This document shows, one piece after another, positions 46,879-55,733 of a DNA stretch of 64,000 bases; positions within the stretch are counted from its first letter, which is position 1; every line of letters begins with the position of its first letter. Source of the DNA: Novosphingobium malaysiense (GTDB lineage: Bacteria; Pseudomonadota; Alphaproteobacteria; Sphingomonadales; Sphingomonadaceae); NCBI RefSeq assembly GCF_000802225.1, contig NZ_JTDI01000003.1, forward strand, positions 744,001 through 808,000, read 5' to 3'. Position numbers and translations under genes: made by a program. The notes beneath the pieces are model-generated. The model was given only the letters and a program-made list of their open reading frames with translations. It made no database searches and had not been told where the DNA came from.

Positions 46879-47657
46879 TTAGCGGCTCGGTTGCGTTGTC
46901 CGCTCCTTGTTGCGCTTGTCAGCGACAAAGCTCTGTCCGTTCTCGATGCGCTCAACTTGGAATAGGCCGGTCGCTTCGAAAAGCGCGGTGAAATTCTTGA
47001 CGCCGTAATTGCGCGGGTAGATTGGAGCCTGCCTTCGGGCGGCAAGCCCCGCCGCCGCCATGTGAGACCAGCCATCTTCCCGTGCGGTGGCCTCGACTGT
47101 CCTGCGCAATATGATGACAAGCTTTGTGTCCTGCGACAGCGCTTTACCCGCCGCCTTCGGGGGAGGCAGTGGGGAACTGTTGCCATTTGATTTTGCTGTG
47201 CCCTTGGGCTTCGCGGCCGACGCCAAGGGGCTGCGGCAACGAGTGGGTCTCCTAGTGTATCGAGGTAGAGAAATGCAGTGCATGCGTTCACGAACGGCGA
47301 AGGCGTCTTGCGCTCGCCGAAGCCCTAGACCTCATGCCCGTTCGCACGGAGCTGCATCACCAGCGGCGTGAAGTCAGCATCGCTAGAGGCTATACAGAAG
47401 GCTTCGAGTTTCTGCGTGTAGAGATGTTCCATGGTGTCGATCACGAGCGCTATGTCGGTGGCATTCTTGCCTGTGGAATAGCTGAACTGCTGCGCTGGTC
47501 GGATCGCGAAATCGTGCAGCTTGTCCTTCCAATTCTTCAAGCCCTCGCTTGCCCAATCTCCATAGGCCCGTCGAATGTTGGCCGTCCCGTACTTGGATAG
47601 TTCTGCAAGTATCTCCGCGATCTTGCTATGCGGCACATTGTCTGCATCGATAAGCAA
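46879..47657 (-). pseudogene. Broken NYN (LabA/DUF88) - OST-HTH/LOTUS protein
   Basis: The N-terminal frame reads ALLIDADNVPHSKIAEILAELSKYG ... FSYSTGKNATDIALVIDTMEHLY ... ASSDADFTPLVMQLRANGHEV, an NYN/PIN-like RNase domain with its catalytic Asp residues. It then meets a TAG where family members have Tyr, and continues GFGERKTPSPFVNACTAFLYLDTLGDP. A second lesion near 47235 shifts the frame; the remaining frame encodes a LOTUS/OST-HTH-like end (AREDGWSHMAAAGLAAR ... NFTALFEATGLFQVER). The intact start is also missing (only TTG 47657 is available). Non-functional as it stands. Confidence 0.8.
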
Positions 47658-48216
47658 CGCAATCTTGCGATCCTGAGTGCTGCGGCCCCGATCTTCTTAG
47701 CTCGGAAATCGACAGGCATAGGAGGTTGAGACGGAAACCTGACCTTCCGCAGTTAGGCGCCAGAATCAGCGGCTCAACGGCAAAGAAGAGGCGCCCTAAT
47801 AAGTCGACACCGCCGTCCTGCGGTGGGGATTGGTGACTATCCCGAGTGTTACCCTGAACCTGCCAGTCTCGTCACAGCCAGTTGCGGCCACTCCTCTACC
47901 TTGTCACGATGGCGAGGCACAGAAACCGCGCAAGCCCCGGAATCCAATATCTACCATTTCAATTTGACGGTATATTGTACGGTACATTTGTACCGTCCTG
48001 ATCGATATATTTATTTGTTTTGTTGTTATAATTTGGATTGAGTTGGGCTCCGCCCCGGCACCATTCCCCCTCCTTTGGCCATCCTGGATCCGCGCAGGGC
48101 TCATCTTTGCGCTGTCGAACGGGTTTTAGAGGATCTCTTTTTCCCGGATGGGGCGGCCCTCCCATGGCCCAAGGGCCACGTTGCGTGGGCCAGCGTCTGT
48201 TCGGTATCTTCGCATC
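47658..48216. other. 559-bp intergenic region holding the right island end (attR candidate)
   Basis: No gene seen. TGACGGTA at 47965-47972 and the inverted pair GTACGGTAC / TACCGTC up to 47997 match the motifs next to the integrase remnant. They are followed by an AT-rich stretch (48001-48040) and then TCCGCCCCGGCACCAT (48049-48064), which equals the tRNA-Phe 3' end (CCCGCCCCCGGGCACCAT at 29822-29839) apart from one or two changes and a 2-base gap. I read 48049-48064 as the probable right attachment site. Confidence 0.55.
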
Positions 48217-48663
48217 ATGACGACTGACGCCCTTCCCCGACCGGTGATCGTCCTCGGACTTTCGGGCATCGTGCCGCAAGCGCTTTGCCTCGGCGGGGCA
48301 TTGATCTCGTCGGACTGGCATTGGATAGCGCTGGCCGCCGGCTGTTTCTACGCTGCCCTTATATTGTCCTTCCTGGGGGGCATGTGGTGGATGCAGGCGC
48401 TCGAACGGAGTGCATTGGACTGGGGCCCCTATATCCTCGCCGTGATCCCCAGCCTTGCCGGTTGGGCCGCCTTGCTGCCGTGGTGTCTGGGATGGATCTG
48501 GCCGGCGCCCTCCCTTTTCGTTCTTGCGCTGCTGCTGGCTGCCAGCCCTCTCGTCGACCGAACGCTTGCGCGTCGTTTCGCCGCCTCTCCGGCCTGGCTC
48601 GCGCTGCGCTGGCGCATGGCGATGGGCCTTGGTGCCCTTACTCTGGCGCTCGGACTCAGCTGA
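48217..48663 (+). CDS. DUF3429-like inner-membrane protein
   Basis: 148 aa with four or five membrane segments: VIVLGLSGIVPQALCLGGAL, HWIALAAGCFYAALILSFLGGMWW, ILAVIPSLAGWAALLPWCLGW, SLFVLALLLAASPL and MGLGALTLALGLS. The LILSFLGGMWW pattern is typical of DUF3429. Function unknown; such genes often occur with photolyase/cryptochrome-type or light-response genes. Its 3' end overlaps the convergent FAD oxidoreductase by 8 bp. Confidence 0.75.
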   Translation: MTTDALPRPVIVLGLSGIVPQALCLGGALISSDWHWIALAAGCFYAALILSFLGGMWWMQALERSALDWGPYILAVIPSLAGWAALLPWCLGWIWPAPSLFVLALLLAASPLVDRTLARRFAASPAWLALRWRMAMGLGALTLALGLS

Positions 48664-49621
48664 TCGATTCGAGAGGATCTTCTCTCTCGATGCCCAACAA
48701 CGTTCCGGCGACTGTCTCGGCGAGAGCATTACCCGATAGCCAGGCGCCCTCGATGGTGGGAGCGTGGCACCAGTCTCCGCAAGCGCCGAGCCTCAATGAG
48801 GCGTTCCACGGCAGGATCTCTTGCTCACTGCGCGGATGGGCATAACGCCAGCGGTGTGCCTTGAGAAAGGTCGTGGCAGGCAAGGACGCTCCGGTCACGT
48901 GGCCGAATGCGGCCAGCAATTGCCCGGAGACGTCGGTCGCCTCGCGTTCGATATTGGTACGCGACCAATGCGGATTGGCCTGAATCACCCAGCATTCGCC
49001 GTCGGGACGACCGGGCTTTGTGTTGTTCCGCGCCGCCCAGGCAATGGGCGGGCAGTCACGCAGGAAAGCCGGCTCCCATTCCACGGGCTCCGCGAAAGCC
49101 ACCATCACGCTCCAGCAAGCAATCGAGCGCACGGCCGCCGCTTCCCGGGCGAGCGCGAGATCATGCAAGGACAGGAGCGCCGCGGCCTGCTCGGCCGGCG
49201 CAGCTACGAGGGCTGCATCGAAGGATCCTTCATCGAATCCGTCGCCCGCAACGCGCCAACCCTTCGCGTCGGCATAGAGACGCTGGACTTGCGAAGCAAA
49301 GCGAACGTCAAGGCGAAGACTGGAAGCCTCGACAAGCGAAGACATGGCCGGTGTGCCGACAAGGGCACCGGTAGGACCGGACCACCAGCGGGCGAGGAGA
49401 CCGTCGCGTTTCCAGCGGGCAACGCGGGCGCAGAAGACCGGATCGCGCGCAATCAAGTATGGTGCTCCGATATCCCACGCCTGATCGCCCAGACTAAGGC
49501 TCGACAGACGTCCGCCAGGGCGCCTCCCCTTGTCGAAAAGTGTCGTTTTGATCCCCAGGGCTTCCAAGCGTTCGGCGCAGGCGAGCCCCGACACTCCTGC
49601 CCCAACAATTGCTGCCCGCAT
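48656..49621 (-). CDS. FAD/NAD(P)-dependent oxidoreductase (renalase-like)
   Basis: 321 aa. N-terminal Rossmann motif AAIVGAGVSGLACAERLEALG with the acidic end of the second strand (TTLFDKGRRPGGRL), the typical amine-oxidase/renalase opening. Further signatures are AWDIGAPYLIARDP near residue 50 and the C-terminal FAD-binding LGACGDWCHAPTIEGAWLSG. Substrate unknown. Same strand as and 17 bp downstream of folE, so it may share a transcript. Confidence 0.88.
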   Translation of the reverse strand: MRAAIVGAGVSGLACAERLEALGIKTTLFDKGRRPGGRLSSLSLGDQAWDIGAPYLIARDPVFCARVARWKRDGLLARWWSGPTGALVGTPAMSSLVEASSLRLDVRFASQVQRLYADAKGWRVAGDGFDEGSFDAALVAAPAEQAAALLSLHDLALAREAAAVRSIACWSVMVAFAEPVEWEPAFLRDCPPIAWAARNNTKPGRPDGECWVIQANPHWSRTNIEREATDVSGQLLAAFGHVTGASLPATTFLKAHRWRYAHPRSEQEILPWNASLRLGACGDWCHAPTIEGAWLSGNALAETVAGTLLGIEREDPLESIS

Positions 49622-49638
49622 CGTTGCGCGAACCTCTG

Positions 49639-50253
49639 TCAGTTGGCGTTCATCAGCGACAGGACTTCCTTGCGGCTGCTGGGATCCTCACGGAAGCAGC
49701 CGAGAAGCTTGCTGGTGACCATGTCGACACCATGCGTCCGCACGCCGCGACCGGTCATGCAGCCATGCGTGGCTTTCACAACCACGGCCACACCGAGCGG
49801 ATCGAGGTTGTCCCAGATGCACTGGGCAATCTCGGCGGTGAGTCGTTCCTGTATCTGAAGGCGCCGGGCATAACCGTGCAGGACCCGGGCGAGCTTCGAT
49901 ATCCCGACTACGCGATCGGTCGGCAGATAGGCAATCGAGGCGGTGCCGACGATCGGCGCCAGATGATGTTCGCAATGCGAATGGAAGGGAATGTCGCGTA
50001 GCAGGACCACTTCGTCATAGCCCGAAACCTCCTCGAAAGTTCGCTTGAGGTGAACGGCCGGATCCTCTTCATACCCGGCACAATATTCGCGCCACGCGCG
50101 CCCCACCCGTGAAGGCGTGTCCAGCAGACCCTCGCGCCCGGGATCATCGCCCGCCCAGCGCAGAAGCGTGCGAACCGCTTCCTGCACCTCCGCTGGAACA
50201 GGCGCCTCGTCGGTTTCGCGGCAAGCCACGACGTGACCGTGCATGACGTTCAT
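49639..50253 (-). CDS. folE: GTP cyclohydrolase I
   Basis: First step of tetrahydrofolate (and pterin) synthesis, GTP to dihydroneopterin triphosphate. 204 aa. Zinc ligands C94 and H97 ([10 protein letters not shown]) and C165 (THGCMTGRG) are present, along with [24 protein letters not shown]. Divergent from the LOV-HTH gene across a 117-bp region; in several light-responsive clusters folE accompanies photolyase/cryptochrome genes that need a pterin antenna. Confidence 0.96.
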   Translation of the reverse strand: MNVMHGHVVACRETDEAPVPAEVQEAVRTLLRWAGDDPGREGLLDTPSRVGRAWREYCAGYEEDPAVHLKRTFEEVSGYDEVVLLRDIPFHSHCEHHLAPIVGTASIAYLPTDRVVGISKLARVLHGYARRLQIQERLTAEIAQCIWDNLDPLGVAVVVKATHGCMTGRGVRTHGVDMVTSKLLGCFREDPSSRKEVLSLMNAN

Positions 50254-50281
50254 ATGTATCCCCTGGCCTGGCTGGCTGTAG

Positions 50282-50344
50282 TGTCGATCGCCGGGGAGTG
50301 AGGAAGGGAGGTTTCAGTGGACCAGCGATCGACAAGACACTAGC
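50282..50344. promoter_or_regulatory. Inverted repeat in the folE / LOV-HTH divergent promoter
   Basis: A perfect 10-bp inverted repeat TGTCGATCGC (50282-50291) / GCGATCGACA (50335-50344) with 43 bp between arms lies within the 117-bp divergent region. Position and symmetry make it a candidate binding site for the LOV-HTH dimer. The match to any published EL222 site was not checked. Confidence 0.45.
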
Positions 50345-50370
50345 TAGCCTTCGACCGTTGGCTTTGCGAT

Positions 50371-50991
50371 ATGGCCAAACGGGAAGGTTCGAGAGGCCAA
50401 TTGCTTGTGGAGATGACCCCGGAAGACTTGATCGCGAGCAGCAATGTTGCCGCAGTAATCAGTGATCCGCGCCGGGCCGATAACCCGATCGTGGCCTGCA
50501 ATGAGGCTTTCGTCCGGCTAACGGGGTATGCGCGCGAGGAGATACTGGGCCGCAATTGCCGCTTCCTGCGCGGTGAGCGCACCGAGCCGGAACAGACGCT
50601 CATGCTGCGCCAAGCCATCGCGGAAACGAGACCGACGATGGTCGAGCTCATCAACTACCGGAAGGACGGCACGCCTTTCCGCAATGCCGTGATGATTGCG
50701 CCGTTGTTCGACGATGATGGCGAGCTTCGCTATTTTCTCGGGTCCCAGATGGCCATCGAGGATGACGGGACCAGCAGGCATGAAGTGGCTCGCGAGCAGG
50801 TGAACGCCTTGAGCAGGCGCCAGCGCCAGATTCTCGAAGGTCTCGCCAAAGGTCATCTCAACAAGCAGATAGCCTACGACCTCGGGCTCACCGAACGCAC
50901 CATCAAGATGCACAAGGCGGCCCTCTTGCGGGCCCTCGACGTGCGCACGCTGGCAGAGGCCATCCGGATCGCCATCGAGGCGGGCTACTGA
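50371..50991 (+). CDS. LOV-HTH blue-light-responsive transcription factor (EL222-like)
   Basis: 206 aa. The LOV domain (about 20-130) has NPIVACNEAF, the flavin-adduct motif GRNCRFLRG with Cys63, and YFLGSQ with the flavin-contact Gln126. A linker of about 15 residues leads to a LuxR/GerE-type HTH (about 147-203): LSRRQRQILEGLAKGHLNKQIAYDLGLTERTIKMH. This is the layout of EL222 of Erythrobacter, which dimerises and binds DNA after blue light. Divergent from folE and the FAD oxidoreductase, its most likely targets. Confidence 0.92.
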   Translation: MAKREGSRGQLLVEMTPEDLIASSNVAAVISDPRRADNPIVACNEAFVRLTGYAREEILGRNCRFLRGERTEPEQTLMLRQAIAETRPTMVELINYRKDGTPFRNAVMIAPLFDDDGELRYFLGSQMAIEDDGTSRHEVAREQVNALSRRQRQILEGLAKGHLNKQIAYDLGLTERTIKMHKAALLRALDVRTLAEAIRIAIEAGY

Positions 50992-51104
50992 GAGGCAGAC
51001 AGGCGCAACCGGCACCGAAATTGACGAGGCCTGATCTCGATCAAGGTGTCCTGCCGGATCCGGTATTAGGGACCGACCATTCCTCTCACCGGAGTTCTCT
51101 TCCC

Positions 51105-51617
51105 ATGTCTGTTGACACCCTGACGCTTGCCACGCGGTCCGGCATCGATATCGACGTGCGTCCCGCCACCGAAGCCGACGAACCGGCACTCGCCGCATTC
51201 TTCGACCGGGTCTCGGACGACGACCGCCGCTTCCGGTTTTTGGCGGCGGCCGATCATGTGTCTCACGAACAGTTGCAGCCGCTGGTCCATACCGATCATT
51301 TCCGCACGGAATCATGGCTCGGCTTCAATACCGCCAGCGGCCAGTTGGTGGCCTCGGGATTGCTCGCCTGCGATGGGCCCCTCGATACCTGCGAAGTTGC
51401 GATTTCCGTGCGCCGCGATCACCGCGGCAAGGGGATCGGATGGGCCATGCTGGACTTCCTGGCCAGGCAGGCCGAATCCCGTGGCTGCAGGCGAGTCATT
51501 TCCATCGAGAGCCGCGACAATCATGCAGCGATCGACCTCGAACGCGAAAAGGGCTTCACGCCCGAGCCGTTCGAAGGTGATCCGACCCTCGTCGTGCTTT
51601 CCAAATCCTTTCGGTGA
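51105..51617 (+). CDS. GNAT family N-acetyltransferase
   Basis: 170 aa from ATG 51105 (ACCGGAG upstream). GNAT fold: VRPATEADEPALAAFFDRVSDDDRRFRF opens the domain, CEVAISVRRDHRGKGIGWAMLDFLARQAESRGC carries the acetyl-CoA-binding RxxGxG loop, and SRDNHAAIDLEREKGF the last conserved helix. Its opening resembles the acetyltransferase module found with Pat-type protein acetylases. Substrate unknown; it follows the LOV-HTH gene by 113 bp and might be co-regulated. Confidence 0.88.
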   Translation: MSVDTLTLATRSGIDIDVRPATEADEPALAAFFDRVSDDDRRFRFLAAADHVSHEQLQPLVHTDHFRTESWLGFNTASGQLVASGLLACDGPLDTCEVAISVRRDHRGKGIGWAMLDFLARQAESRGCRRVISIESRDNHAAIDLEREKGFTPEPFEGDPTLVVLSKSFR

Positions 51618-51799
51618 TCTGGGCAGAATTGCAGGCCGTCCCGGCAAGGTTCCGCTAGCTTCGGGCAAGGCGGCGGGCCGGCGTTACCGCGTTGATATGA
51701 ATTGAGTTATCCACCGATTCCCGGTGTAAAACCGGTTGTCGCTAACGGGATGGTAACGGCCCGAAGGCAAATGCGTCTTCGAGGAAGACGGAGACTGGC

Positions 51800-52123
51800 T
51801 TGTACCACCAACGGATCACCCCACCTGCGGGCAACCGACCCCAGCGAACGGAACGGGTCGGCGTGGTTCTGCTGTGCGAAGTTCGCCAGGGCACGCGTCC
51901 CTGGAAAATGGCACGGCTGGAAGACATGTCGCCGGGCGGTTTCCGGATTGCGTGGCTTCCCGATGCGCGGCCCGAACTCCCGCTGCGCATCCGCATTCCC
52001 CGCATGCAATTGCTGACCGCGCATATCCGCTGGATGCGGGATAATGCCGTCGGCTGCGAGTTTGCCGTCCCGCTCCACCAGGCTGTGTTCGAACACATCG
52101 TCGCTGCCGCCGGCACCGACTAA
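51800..52123 (+). CDS. PilZ-domain protein
   Basis: 107 aa from TTG 51800; no in-frame ATG is available, so the start is uncertain. PilZ layout: QRTERVGVVLLCEVRQG with an Arg-rich entry, EDMSPGGFRIAW matching the D/N-x-S-x-x-G c-di-GMP motif, and HIRWMRDNAVGCEFAVPL. The RxxxR part of the binding site is only partly evident. Likely a c-di-GMP receptor; target unknown. Ends at a bidirectional terminator. Confidence 0.78.
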   Translation: MYHQRITPPAGNRPQRTERVGVVLLCEVRQGTRPWKMARLEDMSPGGFRIAWLPDARPELPLRIRIPRMQLLTAHIRWMRDNAVGCEFAVPLHQAVFEHIVAAAGTD

Positions 52124-52133
52124 CCGCCCACGA

Positions 52134-52163
52134 GAAAGGGCGCGCCATCGGGCACGCCCTTTC
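52134..52163. terminator. Bidirectional hairpin between the PilZ gene and lpd
   Basis: Inverted repeat GAAAGGGCG (52134-52142) / CGCCCTTTC (52155-52163) with a 12-nt loop, in the 63-bp gap between two converging genes. Confidence 0.75.
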
Positions 52164-52186
52164 CGGAAACAGTCCGGCACCGAACG

Positions 52187-53602
52187 TCAGATGTGGATCG
52201 CGCGCCCGTAAGCGGCGAGCACCGATTCGTGCATCGATTCCGAGATGGTAGGATGCGGGAACACCGTATTCATCAACTCCGCCTCGGTCGTCTCGAGCGT
52301 CTTGCCCACGACATAACCCTGGATCATCTCGGTCACTTCCGCGCCGACCATGTGAGCACCCAGCAATTCGCCGGTCTTGGCGTCGAACACGGTCTTCACA
52401 AAGCCTTCCGGCTCGCCCAGCGCAATCGCCTTGCCGTTGCCGATGAACGGGAAGGTGCCGACCTTGAGCTCGTAGCCGGCTTCCTTGGCCTTGGCCTCGG
52501 TCATGCCGACCGACGCGATCTGCGGGTGGCAGTAGGTGCAGCCCGGGATGTTGTTGCGGTCGAGCGGGTGCGGATGGACGTCCTTGTTGCCCAGCTCCTG
52601 CGCGATAGCCTCGGCCGCGGTGACGCCTTCGTGGCTCGCCTTGTGCGCCAGCCAGGGGCCTTCGACACAGTCGCCGATGGCCCAGACGCCCGGCACGTTG
52701 GTGCGGCCATAACCATCGACCTTGATGTGAAAACGCTTGTCGGGCTCGATGTTGAGATCTTCGAGGCCGATGTTTTCCACGTTCGGGACGATGCCGATGG
52801 CAACGATGACGTGGCTGAACTCGGCGGTCTCTTCCTTGCCGTCCTTGTCCTTGATCGTGACCTTGACCGCCTTGTCGCTCTTCTCGATTGCGCCGACGTT
52901 GGCCTTGGTCTTGATCGTCATGCCCTGCTTCTTGAGCTGCTTCTCAAGGAACGCGGAGACGTCGGCATCTTCCACGGGAACGATGCGGTCCATCATTTCG
53001 ACCACGGTCACGTCCGCGCCCATGTCGTTGTAGAAGCTGGCGAACTCGATGCCGATCGCGCCCGATCCGATGACCAGCAACTTGCTGGGCATTTCCTTGG
53101 GCGTCATCGCGTGGCGATAGGTCCAGATGCGCTCGCCGTCGGCCTTCGCCTTGGGCAGATCGCGCGCACGGGCGCCGGTGGCGATGATGATGTGCTTGGC
53201 CTCGAGCGTCTCGGTGCCCTTCTCTCCGGTCACTTCGAGCTTCCCCGGCGCGGTGAGCTTGCCGGTACCCATGTGGACCGTGATCTTGTTCTTCTTCATC
53301 AGCCCGGTGACGCCGCGGTTGAGTTGGTCGGCCACGCCGCGCGACCGCTTTACGACCGCGTCGAGGTCGGCGGTGATGTTCTCGGCCGCAAGGCCATAGT
53401 CCTTGGCATGCTTCATCTGGTGCATCACTTCGCCCGAGCGCAGCAGTGCCTTCGTGGGAATGCAGCCCCAGTTGAGGCAGATGCCACCGAGCCGTTCGCG
53501 CTCGACGATCGCGGTCTTGAGGCCAAGCTGCGCGCAGCGGATCGCCGAAACGTATCCGCCGGGCCCGGAACCGAGAATGATGACGTCGTAGGTATCTGCC
53601 AC
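52187..53602 (-). CDS. lpdA: Dihydrolipoyl dehydrogenase (E3)
   Basis: Reoxidises dihydrolipoamide of 2-oxoacid dehydrogenases using FAD and NAD+. 471 aa from GTG 53602 (AGGAG upstream). FAD motif DVIILGSGPGGYVSAIRCAQLG, redox disulfide GGICLNWGCIPTKALL, NAD-binding VIGSGAIGIEFASFY and the catalytic His-Glu near the end (TVFPHPTISESMHE). Last gene of the pdhC-thioesterase-thioesterase-lpd operon, 4 bp after the second thioesterase. Confidence 0.97.
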   Translation of the reverse strand: MADTYDVIILGSGPGGYVSAIRCAQLGLKTAIVERERLGGICLNWGCIPTKALLRSGEVMHQMKHAKDYGLAAENITADLDAVVKRSRGVADQLNRGVTGLMKKNKITVHMGTGKLTAPGKLEVTGEKGTETLEAKHIIIATGARARDLPKAKADGERIWTYRHAMTPKEMPSKLLVIGSGAIGIEFASFYNDMGADVTVVEMMDRIVPVEDADVSAFLEKQLKKQGMTIKTKANVGAIEKSDKAVKVTIKDKDGKEETAEFSHVIVAIGIVPNVENIGLEDLNIEPDKRFHIKVDGYGRTNVPGVWAIGDCVEGPWLAHKASHEGVTAAEAIAQELGNKDVHPHPLDRNNIPGCTYCHPQIASVGMTEAKAKEAGYELKVGTFPFIGNGKAIALGEPEGFVKTVFDAKTGELLGAHMVGAEVTEMIQGYVVGKTLETTEAELMNTVFPHPTISESMHESVLAAYGRAIHI

Positions 53603-53606
53603 TTGC

Positions 53607-54002
53607 TTAATTCTCCTGTTCGATAGCGCCCGGATCGATCGGACGGGGCAGGCCCGCCTCATCGATGGCGACAAAGGTGAAGACCGCTTCGGTAACCTTC
53701 ACCCGTTCTTCTTCATGGCGGTGGCGGCGCCAGGCCTCGATGCCGATGGTCATCGAGGTGCGTCCCACCTTTCGCAAATCGCCGTAGACGGTGACTTCGT
53801 CCCCGACCTTCACCGGCTTGTGAAACTGCATGCCGTCCATCGCGATGGTCACCGCCCGTCCATGCGCACGGCGGGCCGCGATCAGGCCCGCGCCCATGTC
53901 CATCAGGCTGACCAGCCACCCGCCAAAGATGTCGCCATAGGCGTTGGCATCGGCGGGCATGGCCGTGATGCGGATGACCGGCTCGCGATAAGCTTCGCTC
54001 AT
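53607..54002 (-). CDS. Hotdog-fold acyl-CoA thioesterase (B)
   Basis: 131 aa of the YciA/BFIT (4HBT) type: VIRITAMPADANAYGDIFGGWLVSLMDMGAGLIAARR with the catalytic Asn/Asp-x-x-Gly-xx-xGG-WL segment, then VTIAMDGMQFHKPVKVGDEV and KVTEAVFTFVAIDE. It overlaps the preceding thioesterase gene by ATGA (53999-54002) and ends 4 bp before lpd. Likely hydrolyses an acyl-CoA; its link with pyruvate dehydrogenase suggests control of CoA or acyl-CoA pools. Confidence 0.9.
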   Translation of the reverse strand: MSEAYREPVIRITAMPADANAYGDIFGGWLVSLMDMGAGLIAARRAHGRAVTIAMDGMQFHKPVKVGDEVTVYGDLRKVGRTSMTIGIEAWRRHRHEEERVKVTEAVFTFVAIDEAGLPRPIDPGAIEQEN

Positions 54003-54394
54003 ACAATGGTCTCGTTCAGCGCTTCGGCGATTGCCTTGGGCCTGTCGTTCTGGTCGAGAACGACGAACGTAAACTCCCCGCTGGCGACTTCCGTCCTGGC
54101 TTCGCTTGCCCGCGACCGGCCGATCCCGCGCGTGGAAACCGTGATCGACGTTCGCCCGGTCCGCTCGATGCGGGCATAGACATTGAGTTCATCGCCCACG
54201 ACCATCACACCGGGAAAGGCAAAGTCCGTCGCCCCGACGACCACGGCCTTGAGGCCGGTGCGCCGGGTGACGAGCGAACTGGCGCCGAGTGCGAGCTGAC
54301 ACATCAGCCAGCCCCCGAACACCCCGCCATAGGGATTGAGGTCGGTCGGCATCGCGGTGACGCGAATGACAAGATCGCCGCCCTCGTCCTCCAT
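53999..54394 (-). CDS. Hotdog-fold acyl-CoA thioesterase (A)
   Basis: 131 aa from ATG 54394, one base after the pdhC stop codon. Same family and layout as the next gene: VIRVTAMPTDLNPYGGVFGGWLMCQLALGASSLVTRR, then VVVGATDFAFPGVMVVGDELNVYARI. The two are clearly diverged paralogues. The segment LNPYGGVFGGWL lacks the acidic residue present at NAYGDIFGGWL in copy B, so its activity may differ. Confidence 0.88.
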   Translation of the reverse strand: MEDEGGDLVIRVTAMPTDLNPYGGVFGGWLMCQLALGASSLVTRRTGLKAVVVGATDFAFPGVMVVGDELNVYARIERTGRTSITVSTRGIGRSRASEARTEVASGEFTFVVLDQNDRPKAIAEALNETIV

Positions 54395-54395
54395 C

Positions 54396-55733
54396 TCAGG
54401 CAACCATGCCCAGCGGACTTTCGACGTATTCCTTGAACGCGGCCATCAGGCGCGCACCATCGGCGCCGTCGACGGCGCGGTGATCGAAACTGCCGGTTGC
54501 TGTCATCACTGTGGCTACTCCCAGCGACCCGTCTGGCATAACCCAGGGGCGCTTTTCACCTGCCCCTATGGCGAGGATGGTTGCCTGCGGCGGGTTGATG
54601 ACGGCGGTGAAGTGCTTGATGCCCATCATGCCCATGTTCGAGATCGAGGCGGTGCCGCCCTGGTATTCTTCGGGCTTGAGCTTGCCTTCCTTGGCCCGCT
54701 TGCCGAGGTCCTTGGTCGCCGCGGCGATCTGCGAGAAGGTCTTGCCGTTGGCGTCCTGCACGATCGGGGTGATGAGCCCGTTCGGGATCGAGACGGCCAC
54801 CGACACGTCGGCGCGCTCGTACTTGATCAGTTCGGCACCGGCGAAGCTGACGTTGCACTCGGGCACGTCGATCAGCGCCTTGCCCAGCGCCTTCACCAGC
54901 ATGTCGTTGACCGAGATCTTCACGCCCTGCTTTTCGAGCGCAGCGTTGAGCTCGGCACGCATCGCCATCAGCTTGTCGAGGCGGATATCCACCGTGAGGT
55001 AGATGTGCGGCGCTTCCTGCATCGACTGCGTGAGGCGGCGAGCGATGGTCTTGCGCATGCCCGACAGCTTCTCGACGCTGTGCGGGATGCGCTCGTCGAG
55101 CAAGGCACGGGTTTCCGCGGCCATCTCAACCGAAGCCGGCTTGGCCACCGGCGCGGCATCGTTGGCGGGGGCAGGCGCGGCGGCCTTCGGCTTGGCGGTG
55201 CCGGGCTGTGCGGCCTCGACGTCCGCCTTGATGATGCGGCCATTGGGGCCCGAACCGGTCAGACTATCGAGATCGACGCCCTTTTCGGCGGCGAGGCGCT
55301 TGGCGAGCGGAGATGCAATCACGCGGCCATCCTTTGAAATTGCGGGTTTCGAAGCAGCCGGTGTGGCAGGCGCCGGCGCGGGTTCTGCAGGTTTGGATTC
55401 GGAATTTTCGGTTTCGGGTTTCGGCTCGGGCTTCGCCTTTTCGGGCTCGGCTGCGGGAGCCGACATTGCCGCAACGTCCGAAACGTCTTCGTCCTCTTCG
55501 GCGAGCAATGCGATGACCGTGCCGACCTTCACGCCCTCGGTTCCTTCGGGAACCGTGATCTTGCCGATCGTGCCTTCGTCGACGGCTTCGAACTCCATCG
55601 TCGCCTTGTCGGTCTCGATCTCGGCCATGATGTCGCCGGAGCTGACGCTATCGCCTTCCTTCACTAGCCATTTCGCCAGTTTCCCCTCTTCCATCGTGGG
55701 AGAAAGGGCAGGCATCTTGATCTCGATAGCCAT
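54396..55733 (-). CDS. pdhC: Pyruvate dehydrogenase complex E2 (dihydrolipoamide acetyltransferase)
   Basis: 445 aa from ATG 55733. An N-terminal lipoyl domain with the lipoylated Lys in [13 protein letters not shown], an acidic/Pro-rich linker (about 85-130), a peripheral-subunit-binding domain ([27 protein letters not shown]), an Ala/Pro-rich linker, then the catalytic domain with [10 protein letters not shown] near the end. The sequence LTPIV-type core ([14 protein letters not shown]) is the acetyltransferase signature. First gene of the operon ending in lpd; the E1 genes are not in this window. Confidence 0.96.
   Translation of the reverse strand: MAIEIKMPALSPTMEEGKLAKWLVKEGDSVSSGDIMAEIETDKATMEFEAVDEGTIGKITVPEGTEGVKVGTVIALLAEEDEDVSDVAAMSAPAAEPEKAKPEPKPETENSESKPAEPAPAPATPAASKPAISKDGRVIASPLAKRLAAEKGVDLDSLTGSGPNGRIIKADVEAAQPGTAKPKAAAPAPANDAAPVAKPASVEMAAETRALLDERIPHSVEKLSGMRKTIARRLTQSMQEAPHIYLTVDIRLDKLMAMRAELNAALEKQGVKISVNDMLVKALGKALIDVPECNVSFAGAELIKYERADVSVAVSIPNGLITPIVQDANGKTFSQIAAATKDLGKRAKEGKLKPEEYQGGTASISNMGMMGIKHFTAVINPPQATILAIGAGEKRPWVMPDGSLGVATVMTATGSFDHRAVDGADGARLMAAFKEYVESPLGMVA

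Noticed and set aside
47959..48729. A 256-aa minus-strand frame across the right island boundary
   Set aside because: Composition is random-like, it overlaps the DUF3429 gene, and there is no ribosome site or family match.
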